Shown piece after piece: positions 7,994 to 18,960 of a stretch of 49,165 bases of DNA. How positions within the stretch are numbered: position 1 is the stretch's first letter; each line of letters starts with the position of its first letter. The DNA comes from Pseudomonadota bacterium. Lineage in GTDB: Bacteria > Pseudomonadota > Gammaproteobacteria > Burkholderiales > Rhodocyclaceae. The notes beneath the pieces are model-generated. The model saw only the letters and a program-made list of their open reading frames with translations, did no database searches and was not told the DNA's origin. The stretch is taken from the NCBI GenBank assembly GCA_021849505.1, contig JAJZSW010000012.1, positions 1-49,165 of the forward strand. The letters are read 5' to 3'. A program made the position numbers and the translations under genes.

Positions 7994-10117
7994 ATGCGCT
8001 GGCCCAAGTACTTATTGTGCTCATTGTTGCTATTCATGCTGACGGCTTGCGGCACGGCATGGAACGATCCGTACCCGGCGGCCGATCGCGGCCGCAACAT
8101 TCTTTACACGGCCTTCACCGATCGTCCCAAGCATCTCGATCCGGTGCAGTCCTACAGCGAGGACGAGATCACCTTCACGGCGCAGATCTACGAGCCGCCG
8201 CTGCAATACCACTACCTGCGGCGGCCTTACGAACTGATTCCGGCGACAGCAGTCGCCGTGCCGCAACCGGTCTATCTCGACGCGCAAGGCAAGCCGCTGC
8301 CGCCAGCGGCGGAAGTGGCGCGCATCGCCTTCACCGATTATGTGGTCGAGATCAAGCCGGGCATCCGCTACCAGCCGCATCCGGCTTTCGCGGCACAGCC
8401 CGCCGACATCGCGGGTTTTCACACTCTGGCCGATTTCCCCAACCGCGGCACGCGCGAGCTGGTGGCTGACGACTATGTCTACGGGATCAAGCGGCTCGCG
8501 CATCCGCGCCTGCATTCGCCGATCCTCGGCCTGATGAGCGAATACATCGTCGGCCTCGGGGAACTCGCGCAGACATTGCAAAAGTCGGCGCCGGCGGGAC
8601 GGCACGCCGAGTGGCTGGATCTGCGCGCTACGCAGTTGGCTGGCGTCGAGGTCCTCGACCGCTACCGCTATCGCATCCGCATCAAGGGCAAGTATCCGCA
8701 GTTCCTCTACTGGCTGTCGATGCCCTTCTTCGCGCCGATGCCCTGGGAGGCGGACAGGTTCCACAGCCAGCCGGGCATGGCGGAAAAGAACCTGACGCTC
8801 GACTGGTATCCGGTCGGCACCGGGCCCTACATGCTGACCGAGAACAATCCGAACGCGCGCATGGTGCTCGAGAAGAATCCGAACTTCCGCGGCGAGACCT
8901 ATCCCTGCGACGGCGAACCCGAAGACCGGTCCAACGGACTGCTGGCCGATTGCGGCCAGCCGCTGCCCTTCATCGAGAAGGTGGTGTTCACGCGCGAGAA
9001 GGAGCAGATACCCTACTGGAACAAGTTCTTGCAGGGCTACTACGATGCCTCGGGCATCGCTTCCGATTCCTTCGACCAGGCCGTGCAGGTCGGGTCCGGC
9101 GGGGAGGTCTCGCTGACACCCGAGATGCGCAGGCAGGGGATCCGGCTGACGACATCGGTCGCGACCTCGACTTTCTACATGGGGTTCAACATGCTCGATC
9201 CGCTGGTCGGCGGCGGCAGCGAGAGCGCAAAGAAGCTCCGCCAGGCGATCGCGATCGCGATCGACCAGGAGGAGTTCATCTCGATCTTCATGAATGGCCG
9301 CGGCATCCCGGCCCAGAGCCCCTTGCCGCCGGGCATCTTCGGCTATCGCGAGGGGCGCGCCGGCATCAATCCGGTGATCTACGACTGGACCTCGCAAGGG
9401 CCGCAGCGCAAGGAGATTGCCGTGGCGAAGCGGCTGCTTGCCGAGGCCGGCTGGCCGAACGGCCGCAATGCCCGGACCGGCGAACCGCTCGTGGTGAACC
9501 TCGACACTACGGCCACGGGGGTCGGTGCCAAGGCGCGCATGGACTGGCTGAACAAGCAGTTCCAGAAGATCGATGCGCAACTGGTGGTGCGCAGCACCGA
9601 CTACAACCGCTTCCAGGAAAAAATCCGCAAGGGCGCGGTGCAGCTGTTTTATTACGGCTGGAACGCCGACTATCCCGATCCGGAGAACTTCCTGTTCCTG
9701 CTCCATGGTCCGCAGGGCAAGGGCGGACAGGGCGGGCAGAACGCCGCAAATTATGCCAATCCGGAATATGACCGGCTGTTCGAGCGGATGCAGGCGATGG
9801 AAAACAGTCCGGAGCGGCAGGCGATCATCGATCGCATGCTGGCGATCCTGCACGAGGACACGCCCTGGGTCTGGGGCTTCCATCCCAAGGATTACAGCCT
9901 GCGCCACGCCTGGCTGATGAATCGCAAGCCGACCAAGGTCGGCAACAACACGCTGAAATACCAGCGTGTCGATGCAGGGATGCGCGAGCAGCTGCGCGCG
10001 GAGTGGAACCGGCCGGTGATCTGGCCGCTGCTGCTGATTGCGGTGGTTCTGGGGGCGATCGCCTTGCCGGCGGTCATCGGACATCGGCGCCGCGAAGCCG
10101 CGACTGCCGGAAATTGA
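7994..10117 (+). CDS. ABC transporter substrate-binding lipoprotein (solute-binding family 5, peptide type)
   Basis: Belongs to the OppA/DppA-like extracellular solute-binding family 5, which captures peptides, opines or nickel complexes. A signal peptide with a lipobox (LLLFMLTAC) predicts a lipidated Cys at about residue 19. The body carries family features such as DRPKHLDPVQSYSEDE, LVADDYVYGIKRLAHP, YPVGTGPYMLTENNPN, and LRQAIAIAIDQEEF. At 707 residues it is longer than usual (about 500-600). It ends in an apparent transmembrane segment (WPLLLIAVVLGAIALPAVI) followed by basic residues, so it may be anchored at both ends. No permease or ATPase genes are adjacent, making it an orphan here. 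Confidence 0.85.
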   Translation: MRWPKYLLCSLLLFMLTACGTAWNDPYPAADRGRNILYTAFTDRPKHLDPVQSYSEDEITFTAQIYEPPLQYHYLRRPYELIPATAVAVPQPVYLDAQGKPLPPAAEVARIAFTDYVVEIKPGIRYQPHPAFAAQPADIAGFHTLADFPNRGTRELVADDYVYGIKRLAHPRLHSPILGLMSEYIVGLGELAQTLQKSAPAGRHAEWLDLRATQLAGVEVLDRYRYRIRIKGKYPQFLYWLSMPFFAPMPWEADRFHSQPGMAEKNLTLDWYPVGTGPYMLTENNPNARMVLEKNPNFRGETYPCDGEPEDRSNGLLADCGQPLPFIEKVVFTREKEQIPYWNKFLQGYYDASGIASDSFDQAVQVGSGGEVSLTPEMRRQGIRLTTSVATSTFYMGFNMLDPLVGGGSESAKKLRQAIAIAIDQEEFISIFMNGRGIPAQSPLPPGIFGYREGRAGINPVIYDWTSQGPQRKEIAVAKRLLAEAGWPNGRNARTGEPLVVNLDTTATGVGAKARMDWLNKQFQKIDAQLVVRSTDYNRFQEKIRKGAVQLFYYGWNADYPDPENFLFLLHGPQGKGGQGGQNAANYANPEYDRLFERMQAMENSPERQAIIDRMLAILHEDTPWVWGFHPKDYSLRHAWLMNRKPTKVGNNTLKYQRVDAGMREQLRAEWNRPVIWPLLLIAVVLGAIALPAVIGHRRREAATAGN
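8582..8607 (+). repeat. 26-bp dispersed repeat, copy 4 (inside the solute-binding lipoprotein gene)
   Basis: Perfect match to the consensus, 26 of 26. Read in frame as KSAPAGRHA, at a point where the family is not obviously constrained. Confidence 0.88.
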
Positions 10118-10825
10118 TCAGGCAGGTCGAGTCGTTCGCATCAGGTAATTGACGCTCGTATCGCTGCCAAGGGAGTAGGTCTGCGTCAATGGATTGTAGC
10201 TCATGCCGATGATTTCCTCGACATTCAGCCCGGCCTGACGGGCGTAGCGCGCGAGCTCCGCAGGACGCAGGAACTTGGCGTAATCGTGCGTGCCCCGGGG
10301 AAGCAGGTTGAGGATGTATTCCGCACCGATCACCGCGAACAGGTAAGCCTTCGGATTGCGGTTGATGGTCGAGAAGAACACCTGGCCGCCCGGCTTGACG
10401 AGCCGAGCGCAGGCCGCAACCGTCGACGCCGGATCGGGAACGTGCTCGAGCATCTCGAGGCAGGTGACGACATCGAAACTGGCCGGCATCTCGTTTGCCA
10501 GTTCCTCGGCGGCAACCAGTCGGTAGTCGACCCTCTGTCCGCTTTCGTGCAGATGCAGGGTGGCGACGGCCAGCGGCTTTTCGGACATGTCGATACCCAT
10601 CACCTCGGCGCCGAAGGCCGCCATCCCTTCGCTGAGCAGGCCGCCGCCGCAGCCGACATCGAGGACTTTCTTCCCGGCCAGCCCCGCGCAACGGTCGATC
10701 CACCCCAGGCGCAGCGGATTGATGTCGTGCAGGGGCCTGAATTCTGAGTGCGGATCCCACCAGCGGTGGGCCAGATCGCCGAATTTGGCGAGTTCCTGCG
10801 GGTCGAAGTTGGCTGTGGTGCTCAT
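10118..10825 (-). CDS. ubiG: Ubiquinone biosynthesis O-methyltransferase UbiG
   Basis: UbiG carries out both O-methylation steps of ubiquinone synthesis with S-adenosylmethionine. The 235-residue length fits. Seen: the family N terminus [20 protein letters not shown], the SAM-binding motif [17 protein letters not shown], motif II region [36 protein letters not shown], and [16 protein letters not shown]. The start at MSTTANF is supported by family alignment; an upstream in-frame ATG adds 11 non-matching residues and overlaps a terminator. The stop codon abuts that of the convergent lipoprotein gene. Confidence 0.96.
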   Translation of the reverse strand: MSTTANFDPQELAKFGDLAHRWWDPHSEFRPLHDINPLRLGWIDRCAGLAGKKVLDVGCGGGLLSEGMAAFGAEVMGIDMSEKPLAVATLHLHESGQRVDYRLVAAEELANEMPASFDVVTCLEMLEHVPDPASTVAACARLVKPGGQVFFSTINRNPKAYLFAVIGAEYILNLLPRGTHDYAKFLRPAELARYARQAGLNVEEIIGMSYNPLTQTYSLGSDTSVNYLMRTTRPA

Positions 10826-10845
10826 GAATACGACTCCTGAAACAG

Positions 10846-10870
10846 AAAAGCCCTGCACTGCAGGGCTTTT
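10846..10870 (-). terminator. Rho-independent terminator after the OmpA-family gene
   Basis: AAAAGCCCTG and CAGGGCTTTT form a 10-bp stem around a 5-base loop. On the minus strand it lies 24 bases past the OmpA-family stop and ends in a T run. Being symmetric, it would also act on plus-strand transcripts. It falls between that gene and ubiG, so they are probably separate transcripts. Confidence 0.88.
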
Positions 10871-10894
10871 CAGATGGCTGGAAAGCCGGACTGC

Positions 10895-11566
10895 TTAGTT
10901 CTGGGTGCCGATCACTTCGATATCGACGCGACGATCGGGCTGCAGGCAATCGATGAGCTGCTTGGTGCGCTTCTCGCTCTTGCCGCACTTGCCGCCGGTG
11001 ACGGGCTGCTTCTCGCCCTTGCCTTCGGCGTAAACACGGTTGGCTTCGACGCCCTTGCTCACCAGATAATCCTTGACGGCGGCGGCGCGACGCTCGGACA
11101 GCTTCTGGTTGTAGGCATCCTTGCCCAGACGGTCGGCGTGGCCGACGGCGATGATGACTTCCAGCTTGATCGCCTTCATGTCGCCAACCAGCTTGTCCAG
11201 TTTGGCCTTGCCTTCGGGGCGCAGCACGGCCTTGTCGAAATCGAACAGGGCGTCGGCGGCCAGCGTCACCTTCTTGGCGGCGGGCTTCGGTGCGGCAACT
11301 GGCGCAGCGGGCGCAGCAGCTGGAGCAGCCGGGGCGGCAGCCTTGGGCACCAGGTCGGGATCGCACTCGGCGATCGCCATCGCGGGCGTCCAGTAGCCGG
11401 TGCGCCAGCACAGGCCGAAGCCGCTCTTCGCGACGTCGCCACGCTGATCGATGACGTAACCGACGGTGCCGTTCATGTCGACGCCCGGGGTCAGGGCTTG
11501 AGCCGCGCCGGTGGCAACGAGCATGGCGGCCATCAGGACATTCTTCTTGGTGACGAGCTTGATCAT
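10895..11566 (-). CDS. OmpA-family outer membrane/peptidoglycan-binding protein
   Basis: A 223-residue exported protein. A signal peptide (MIKLVTKKNVLMAAMLVATGAAQA) leads to a short N-terminal domain (about residues 25-72), an Ala/Pro-rich hinge (AAPAAPAAAPAAP) and a C-terminal OmpA-like domain that binds peptidoglycan. That domain shows LFDFDKAVLRPEGKAKLD, VGHADRLGKDAYNQKLSERR, and C-terminal QPDRRVDIEV with the Arg that contacts diaminopimelate. It is too short for an eight-stranded OmpA barrel, so it looks like the compact betaproteobacterial OmpA-type protein. A cysteine pair in the last third (GGKCGKSE and IDCLQPD) may form a disulfide. The start ATG has AGGGAAG upstream. Confidence 0.9.
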   Translation of the reverse strand: MIKLVTKKNVLMAAMLVATGAAQALTPGVDMNGTVGYVIDQRGDVAKSGFGLCWRTGYWTPAMAIAECDPDLVPKAAAPAAPAAAPAAPVAAPKPAAKKVTLAADALFDFDKAVLRPEGKAKLDKLVGDMKAIKLEVIIAVGHADRLGKDAYNQKLSERRAAAVKDYLVSKGVEANRVYAEGKGEKQPVTGGKCGKSEKRTKQLIDCLQPDRRVDIEVIGTQN

Positions 11567-11675
11567 GTTTTTTCTTCCCTAGGATGAGGAGGTTAAAAAA
11601 TTGAATCCAGATACCGAATCCAACTTTGCGTTTCCTAGCCGCGATTGCCAGGGCAGCGTATGGCAACAAAGCCGG

Positions 11676-13013
11676 CTAATGTTTATTGGATAGCACATTC
11701 TGCCACATAAGCGCATCGTGCAGCAAGCCCGTAACCGTTGAATCGACAGGGTTTGTGTCTTTAATTCGCAACTTTCCGGCAACCCAGACATGGGTGACCT
11801 GCTCTCTTCCGGCCGCATAAACCAGATGCGAGACCGGATCGTAACAGGGCTGCAGGTTCCAGTCGCTCAGCCGCAGGGCGCACAGGTCGGCCGCCTTGCC
11901 GGGCTGCAACGAGCCGATTTCGCCATCGAGCCCCAACGCCCGGGCGCCTTCGAGGGTGGCCATGCGCAGGGCCTGGTGGGCCGGCAGGCAGGCGGCATCC
12001 CGGCTGCCCAGCTTGGCGAGGAGGGCGGCGTGGCGCATTTCCTGCATCAGATCGAGTCGGTTGTTGCTGGCGGCACCGTCGCTACCCAGGCCGATGCCGA
12101 TGCCCCGGGCCAGCATCCTGCCGACCGGGGCGATGCCGCTGGCAAGCTTCATGTTCGAAGTCGGGCAATGGGCGACATGACTGCCATGTCCGGCCAGCAG
12201 GTCGATCTCGGCTTCATCCAGATGCACGGCATGGACGGCGATCAGACCGGGGCCGAGCAGGCCGAGCCGGTACAAGCGTGCCAGCGGACGCACGCCGTGT
12301 TCCTTGAGGCTGCCGGCGATCTCGTCCTCGGTTTCATGGACATGGATGTGGATGGGCAGGTCGAGCTGTCCGGCGAGCATGGCGACCCGCTCGAAGGTCC
12401 GGTCGGCGACAGTGTAGGGAGCGTGCGGGGCGAGACAGAAGGAAATCAGGGCTTCGTCGCGCAGCATGTCCCGCGTGGCCAGGCCCTTGCTCAGGTAATC
12501 CTCCGCATCGCTGCCGTAGGCGCTGGGAAACTCGAAAACGGTGATGCCCAGCGCGGCGCGCATGCCGGCCTGCAATGCGGCCGCGGCTGCAGCCTGCGGG
12601 AAGAAATACATGTCGTTGAAGCAGGTGATGCCGCCGCGCAGCATCTCCCAGCAGGCGAGCAGGGTGCCATCCCGGACGAAGCCCGGCGCGATGTGCCGAC
12701 TTTCGGCGGGCCAGATGCGCTCCTGCAGCCAGCGCATCAAGGGCATGTCGTCGGCGTAGCCGCGCAGCAGGGCCATGGCCGCGTGGGTGTGCAGGTTGAC
12801 CAGGCCGGGGATCAGCAGGTGGTCCGTCAGCGCGAAATGCCGTTGGGGAACAAAGAGTTCGCGGGCCTCTACTGTGGGCAGCAGGGCAAGAATCCGGCCC
12901 GCGTCAATCGCCAGGCTGTGGTGTTCCAGCACCGCACCGGCCGGCTCGACCGGCACGATCCAGCGGGCATCGACGAGCTGGTCGATTTGTTTGGGCGGGC
13001 AGTCTGTCTTCAT
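11676..13013 (-). CDS. mtaD: Methylthioadenosine/S-adenosylhomocysteine deaminase-type amidohydrolase (TRZ/ATZ family)
   Basis: A metal-dependent amidohydrolase (445 aa) of the MtaD/TRZ-ATZ group, which deaminates adenine-containing thioether metabolites such as methylthioadenosine or S-adenosylhomocysteine. Motifs: GLVNLHTHAAMALLRGYADD (metal-binding His-x-His), FCLAPHAPYTV, IHIHVHETEDEI (metal His), HAVHLDEAEI, HCPTSNMKLASGIAP, and GSDGAASNNRLDLMQEM with the metal/catalytic Asp. The start at MKTDCPPK was chosen since upstream residues do not resemble the family. The gene lies on the minus strand with ubiG and ompA, which fits the common betaproteobacterial arrangement. The exact substrate is inferred from family similarity only. 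Confidence 0.85.
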   Translation of the reverse strand: MKTDCPPKQIDQLVDARWIVPVEPAGAVLEHHSLAIDAGRILALLPTVEARELFVPQRHFALTDHLLIPGLVNLHTHAAMALLRGYADDMPLMRWLQERIWPAESRHIAPGFVRDGTLLACWEMLRGGITCFNDMYFFPQAAAAAALQAGMRAALGITVFEFPSAYGSDAEDYLSKGLATRDMLRDEALISFCLAPHAPYTVADRTFERVAMLAGQLDLPIHIHVHETEDEIAGSLKEHGVRPLARLYRLGLLGPGLIAVHAVHLDEAEIDLLAGHGSHVAHCPTSNMKLASGIAPVGRMLARGIGIGLGSDGAASNNRLDLMQEMRHAALLAKLGSRDAACLPAHQALRMATLEGARALGLDGEIGSLQPGKAADLCALRLSDWNLQPCYDPVSHLVYAAGREQVTHVWVAGKLRIKDTNPVDSTVTGLLHDALMWQNVLSNKH

Positions 13014-13090
13014 GCGCAAAAAACGGTTAAACGACAAGGCCTTGGCAGGCAAACGGAAACAGGAGCTGATGCAGTTTAGCGGCTTCCGCA

Positions 13091-13099
13091 TGCTAGAAT
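13091..13099 (+). promoter_or_regulatory. Candidate extended -10 promoter for gyrA
   Basis: TGCTAGAAT combines the TGn extension with TAGAAT, a 5 of 6 match to the -10 consensus, 44 bases before the gyrA ATG. The -35 region is poor, as is usual for extended -10 promoters. It lies in the gap between divergent mtaD and gyrA. Confidence 0.45.
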
Positions 13100-13142
13100 C
13101 CAACGCTTTTCAAGCGCTCCGTTTTGCCGGGCAATTCATGTC

Positions 13143-15704
13143 ATGACCACTGCTTTCGCCAAGGAAACCCTGCCCGTCAGTCTCGAAGAGGAAATGCGCC
13201 ATTCCTACCTCGATTACGCGATGAGCGTGATCGTCGGACGGGCGCTGCCGGACGCGCGTGACGGCCTCAAGCCCGTCCATCGCCGCGTGCTGTTCGCCAT
13301 GCACGAACTGAACAACGACTGGAACCGGGCCTACAAGAAATCGGCGCGCATCGTCGGCGACGTCATCGGTAAATACCACCCGCACGGCGACACGGCGGTT
13401 TACGACACGATCGTGCGCATGGCGCAGGACTTTTCGCTGCGCTACATGCTGGTCGACGGCCAGGGCAACTTCGGCTCGGTCGACGGTGACAACGCCGCGG
13501 CGATGCGTTACACCGAGGTGCGCATGGCGCGCATCGGCCACGAGCTGCTGGCCGACATCGAGAAGGAAACCTGCGATTTCGGCCCGAACTACGACGGTTC
13601 CGAGAGGGAACCGCTGATCCTGCCTGCGAAGATACCCAACCTGCTGATCAATGGCAGCGCGGGCATCGCTGTCGGCATGGCGACCAACATCCCGCCGCAT
13701 AACCTCAACGAAGTGATCGATGCCTGCCTGGCGCTGCTCGACAACCCGGCGCTCGAGATCGACGAACTGATCAAGATCATCCCGGCGCCCGACTTTCCGA
13801 CCGCCGGCCTGATTTACGGCGTGTCCGGCGTCAGGGAAGGCTACCTCACGGGAAGAGGGCGGGTCATCATGCGTGCCCGCACCCATTTCGAGGACCTGGA
13901 GCGCGGCGGCAGGCAGGCCATCGTCGTCGATGAGCTGCCCTACCAGGTCAACAAGAAGACCCTGCAGGAAAAAATTGCCGAACTCGTCAACGAGAAGAAG
14001 ATCGAGGGCATCGCCCACATCCAGGACGAGTCCGACAAGTCCGGCATGCGGCTGGTGATCGAGCTCAAGAAGGGCGAAGTGCCCGAGGTGGTGCTCAACA
14101 ACCTGTTCAAGCAGACGCAGCTGCAGGACACCTTCGGCATGAACATGGTGGCGCTGGTCGACGGCCGCCCGCAGCTGCTGAACCTGAAACAGCTTCTGGA
14201 GTGCTTCCTCTCGCATCGCCGCGAAGTGGTGACGCGGCGCACCGTCTTCGAGTTGCGCAAGGCGCGCGAGCGCGGCCATGTGCTGGAAGGCCTGGCGGTC
14301 GCATTGTCGAACGTCGACGAGATCATCGCGCTGATCAAGGCGGCGCCGACGCCGGCCGACGCCAAGCGCGAACTGATGGCGCGCACCTGGCGTTCCGCGC
14401 TGGTCGAGGAAATGCTGCTGCGCGCCTCCGCCGAGGCTTCGCGCCCCGAAGGCCTGGCGCCGGAGTTCGGCCTGTCGCGCCGCGGCTACCTGCTCTCCGA
14501 CGGGCAGGCGCAGGCGATCCTCGAACTGCGCTTGCAGCGTTTGACCGGCCTCGAACAGGACAAGATCGTCGCCGAGTACAAGGAAGTGATGGAAATCATC
14601 ACCGACCTGCTCGACATCCTCGCCCGTCCCGAGCGCATCACCCAGATTATCGGCGAGGAACTGAATGCCATCAAGGCGCAGTTCGGCGACAAGCGCCGCT
14701 CCGAGATCGTGCTGCAGACCGCCGACATCAACCTCGAGGACCTGATCGCCCGCGAGGACATGGTGGTGACGCTCTCGCACGGCGGCTACTTCAAGCGCCA
14801 GAGCCTCGACGACTACCGCACGCAGAAGCGCGGCGGGCGCGGCAAGCAGGCGGCGGCGATCAAGGAAGACGACTTCGTCGACCGGCTGTTCATCGCCAAC
14901 ACGCACGACTACATCCTGTGCTTCTCGAACCGCGGCCGCGTCTATTGGCTCAAGGTCTACGAGGTGCCGGAAGGCACGCGCAATTCGCGCGGCAAGCCGA
15001 TCGTCAATCTCTTCCCGCTGGAGGAGGGCGAGAAGATCACTGCCGTCCTGCCAACGCCGACTTTCGACGCGAGCCACTACATTTTCATGGCGACGGCGAT
15101 GGGCACGGTCAAGAAGACGCCGCTCACCGATTTCGCCAACCCGCGCAAGGCCGGCATCATCGCCGTCAGCCTCGACGAGGGCGACTTCCTGATCGGCGTG
15201 GCGATCACCGACGGCAGTTGCGACGTGATGCTGTTCTCCGACGCCGGCAAGGCGGTGCGCTTCGCCGAGGACGATGTGCGGCCGATGGGCCGCAACGCGC
15301 GCGGCGTGCGCGGCATGATGCTCGAAGACGGCCAGGCGGTGATCTGCATGCTGGTGGCGCAGGACGAAAGCCTCAACGTGCTGACGGCCACCGAAAACGG
15401 CTACGGCAAGCGCACACCGATCGCCGACTACACCAAGCATGGCCGCGGCACCAAGGGCATGATCGCGATCAGCACCTCCGATCGCAACGGCGCCGTCGTC
15501 GGCGCCGTGCTCGTCGAGGGGAACGACGAAGTGATGCTGATCTCGACCGGCGGCGTGCTGATCCGCAGCAAGGTGGAGCAGGTGCGCGAAACCGGCCGCT
15601 CGGCCCAGGGTGTGCGGCTTATCAACCTCGACGACGGCACCAGGCTGGCCGGCATCGAGAAGGTCATCGAAACCGAAGAAGCGGAAGCGGACGAAGGGGA
15701 ATAG
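13143..15704 (+). CDS. gyrA: DNA gyrase subunit A
   Basis: GyrA cuts and rejoins DNA in the A2B2 gyrase that introduces negative supercoils. The 853-residue length is close to the usual 875. Seen: [19 protein letters not shown], the quinolone-resistance region [18 protein letters not shown], the catalytic tyrosine in AAAMRYTE, a coiled-coil tower region, and a C-terminal beta-pinwheel beginning near KRGGRGKQ, the GyrA box. Threonine stands where E. coli has Ser83; this is normal in several wild-type species and is not by itself resistance. Start ATG 13143 agrees with the family N terminus ([20 protein letters not shown]). A dispersed-repeat copy in the pinwheel encodes AVLPTPTF, where other GyrA proteins usually have a different loop. 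serC starts 2 bases after the stop. Confidence 0.98.
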   Translation: MTTAFAKETLPVSLEEEMRHSYLDYAMSVIVGRALPDARDGLKPVHRRVLFAMHELNNDWNRAYKKSARIVGDVIGKYHPHGDTAVYDTIVRMAQDFSLRYMLVDGQGNFGSVDGDNAAAMRYTEVRMARIGHELLADIEKETCDFGPNYDGSEREPLILPAKIPNLLINGSAGIAVGMATNIPPHNLNEVIDACLALLDNPALEIDELIKIIPAPDFPTAGLIYGVSGVREGYLTGRGRVIMRARTHFEDLERGGRQAIVVDELPYQVNKKTLQEKIAELVNEKKIEGIAHIQDESDKSGMRLVIELKKGEVPEVVLNNLFKQTQLQDTFGMNMVALVDGRPQLLNLKQLLECFLSHRREVVTRRTVFELRKARERGHVLEGLAVALSNVDEIIALIKAAPTPADAKRELMARTWRSALVEEMLLRASAEASRPEGLAPEFGLSRRGYLLSDGQAQAILELRLQRLTGLEQDKIVAEYKEVMEIITDLLDILARPERITQIIGEELNAIKAQFGDKRRSEIVLQTADINLEDLIAREDMVVTLSHGGYFKRQSLDDYRTQKRGGRGKQAAAIKEDDFVDRLFIANTHDYILCFSNRGRVYWLKVYEVPEGTRNSRGKPIVNLFPLEEGEKITAVLPTPTFDASHYIFMATAMGTVKKTPLTDFANPRKAGIIAVSLDEGDFLIGVAITDGSCDVMLFSDAGKAVRFAEDDVRPMGRNARGVRGMMLEDGQAVICMLVAQDESLNVLTATENGYGKRTPIADYTKHGRGTKGMIAISTSDRNGAVVGAVLVEGNDEVMLISTGGVLIRSKVEQVRETGRSAQGVRLINLDDGTRLAGIEKVIETEEAEADEGE
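15039..15064 (-). repeat. 26-bp dispersed repeat, copy 5 (inside gyrA, antisense)
   Basis: Matches the consensus at 23 of 26 positions on the minus strand. The gene reads through it as TAVLPTPTF in the C-terminal pinwheel. Confidence 0.82.
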
Positions 15705-15706
15705 GC

Positions 15707-16784
15707 ATGGCGCGGCCCTACAATTTCAGCGCCGGTCCGGCGGCGTTGCCCGAGGAAGTGCTAAGGCAGGCCGCCGAGGAAATGCTCGACTGGCACGGTT
15801 CCGGCATGTCGGTGATGGAGATGAGCCATCGCGGCAAGGAATTCACGCAGATCGCCACGCAGGCCGAAGCCGACCTGCGCGAACTGCTGGCCGTGCCGGC
15901 GAACTACAAGATCCTTTTCATGCAGGGCGGCGCGATTGCCGAAAACGCGATCATCCCGCTCAACCTGCTCGGCGACAAGCAGACCGCCGATTACGTCGTC
16001 ACCGGTTCCTGGTCGGCGAAGTCGTTCAAGGAAGCGAAGAAGTACTGCACCCCGCACCTGGCGGCCGGCGCGCTGACCGGCCCCTGGCTTGCCGTCCCGC
16101 CGGAGCCGACTTTCAGTTTCTCGGCCGATCCGGCCTATCTGTTCCTGTGCAGCAACGAGACCATCGACGGCGTCGAGTTCCATGCCTTGCCGAAAGCACC
16201 GGCCCAGGTACCCGTCGTCGCCGACATGTCGTCGAACATCCTCTCGCGGCCGATCGACGTTGCGCAATATGGCCTGATCTTCGGCGGTGCCCAGAAGAAC
16301 ATCGGTCCGGCCGGCCTGACCTTCGTGATCGTCCGCGACGACCTGCTCGACCGCGCTTCGCCCCTGTGTCCGTCGGCCTTCGAGTACAAGACCGTGGCCG
16401 CCAACGGTTCGATGTACAACACGCCGCCGACCTACGGCATCTACATCGCCGGGCTGGTGTTCCAGTGGCTCAAGCGGCAGGGCGGCCTCGCCGAGATCGA
16501 GCGACGCAACATCGCCAAGGCCGAGCTGCTCTACGGCTATCTCGATGCCACCGCCTTCTACCAGACCCGCGTCGAAAAACCGTTCCGTTCGCGCATGAAC
16601 GTGCCCTTCTTCCTCAAGGACGAATCCCTCAACGACGCCTTCCTCGCCGCGGCGAAGGACGCCGGGCTGCTGCAGCTCAAGGGCCACAAGTCGGTCGGCG
16701 GCATGCGCGCCTCGATCTACAACGCCATGCCGCTGGCGGGCGTGCAGGCTCTCGTCGCCTTCATGAAGGAGTTCGAACGCACTC

Positions 16785-16792
<8 letters not shown>
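15707..16792 (+). CDS. serC: Phosphoserine aminotransferase
   Basis: SerC is a PLP enzyme that makes 3-phosphoserine from 3-phosphohydroxypyruvate and glutamate, and also serves pyridoxal phosphate synthesis. At 361 residues it has normal length. Family motifs: [15 protein letters not shown] at the N terminus, [26 protein letters not shown], and [14 protein letters not shown] with the PLP-binding lysine. [19 protein letters not shown] near the C terminus contributes to phosphate binding. It starts 2 bases after gyrA and overlaps pheA by 8 bases, so the run is probably co-translated. A dispersed-repeat copy encodes [10 protein letters not shown] at about residues 129-138. Confidence 0.97.
16088..16113 (-). 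repeat. 26-bp dispersed repeat, copy 6 (inside serC, antisense)
   Basis: Matches the consensus at 24 of 26 positions on the minus strand. The serC frame reads it as LAVPPEPTF, closely resembling the peptide left by the gyrA copy. Confidence 0.85.
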
Positions 16793-17867
<1,075 letters not shown>

Positions 17868-17871
17868 ACCC

Positions 17872-18960
17872 ATGAACATCATCGAACAGGGACTGTCCTA
17901 CGTCCGCAAGATTTCGCCCTATGTGCCGGGCAAGCCGATCACCGAGCTGGCGCGCGAGATGGGGCTGCCGGTGGAGAGCATCGTCAAGCTGGCCTCCAAC
18001 GAGAACCCGCTGGGCATGAGCCCGAAGGCGCGCGCGGCCGTCGAAAAGGCCGTCGCCGGCCTCGAGCGCTATCCCGACCAGTTCGAGCTGATCGCGGCAT
18101 TGGCCGAACGGCTCGGCGTCGCCCAGAACCAGGTCGTGCTCGGCAACGGCTCGAACGACGTGCTCGACCTCGCGGCGCGCGTCTTCCTCGCCCCCGGCCG
18201 CTCATCGGTGTTTTCCCAGCACGCCTTCGCGGTCTATCCGCTGGCGACGATGAGCGCGGGCGCCGAGTGCGTTGCCGCGCCGGCCAAGCACTACGGTCAC
18301 GACCTTGATGCCATGCGCGCGGCCATGCGCCCCGATACGCGCCTCGTATGGATCGCCAACCCGAACAACCCGACCGGCAATTTCCTGCCTTATGCGGACA
18401 TCCACGCCTTCCTGAAAGCCGTGCCGGCCGACGTCGCCGTGGTGCTCGACGAGGCCTACAACGAGTACCTGCCGCCGGCCGAGCGCGCCGATACCGTCGC
18501 CTGGCTGCGCGAGTTCCCGAACCTGATTATCACGCGCACCTTCTCCAAGATCTACGGACTGGCCGGCCTGCGCGTCGGTTTCGCCGTCGCCTCGCCCGAA
18601 CTGGCCGACCTGATGAACCGCGTGCGCCAGCCGTTCAACGTCAACAACCTGGCGATCGCCGCCGCCTGCGCCGCGCTCGACGACCACGTCTTCATCGCCG
18701 AGAGCTACCAGCTCAACCGGCGCGGCATGGAACAGATCGTCGCCGGCCTGAAGCGGCTGGGGCTGGAGCACATCCCCTCGCACGGCAATTTCGTCACTTT
18801 CGCGGTCAATGACGGCGCGGCGGTCAACCAGAAGCTGCTCAGGCAGGGCGTCATCGTGCGGCCGATCGGCGGCTACGGCCTGCCGAACCACCTGCGCGTG
18901 ACCATCGGCCTCGAAACCGAGAACGCGCGCTTCCTCGAAGCACTGGAAAAATCGCTCTGA
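17872..18960 (+). CDS. hisC: Histidinol-phosphate/aromatic aminotransferase
   Basis: A class I/II PLP aminotransferase of 362 residues, of the HisC family. Seen: KLASNENPLGMSP, VLGNGSNDVLDL, ANPNNPTGNFLP, LDEAYNEYL, and FSKIYGLAGLRVGF with the PLP lysine. RVTIGLETEN closes the C terminus. It stands between pheA and tyrA, so besides histidinol phosphate it may transaminate phenylpyruvate or 4-hydroxyphenylpyruvate; this is inferred from context. The ATG at 17872 follows the pheA stop by 4 bases, and the stop shares one base with the tyrA start. A second hisC in the his operon would be expected but lies outside this window. Confidence 0.93.
   Translation: MNIIEQGLSYVRKISPYVPGKPITELAREMGLPVESIVKLASNENPLGMSPKARAAVEKAVAGLERYPDQFELIAALAERLGVAQNQVVLGNGSNDVLDLAARVFLAPGRSSVFSQHAFAVYPLATMSAGAECVAAPAKHYGHDLDAMRAAMRPDTRLVWIANPNNPTGNFLPYADIHAFLKAVPADVAVVLDEAYNEYLPPAERADTVAWLREFPNLIITRTFSKIYGLAGLRVGFAVASPELADLMNRVRQPFNVNNLAIAAACAALDDHVFIAESYQLNRRGMEQIVAGLKRLGLEHIPSHGNFVTFAVNDGAAVNQKLLRQGVIVRPIGGYGLPNHLRVTIGLETENARFLEALEKSL

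Noticed and set aside
13772-13800. Sequence resembling the dispersed repeat in gyrA (near GCGCCCGACTTTCC)
   Set aside because: It encodes [11 protein letters not shown], a motif conserved in GyrA generally, and needs an insertion to align, so protein conservation explains it.
13143-15704. Threonine at the GyrA position equivalent to Ser83 as a quinolone-resistance mutation
   Set aside because: Threonine is wild type at this site in several species, so it does not by itself show resistance.
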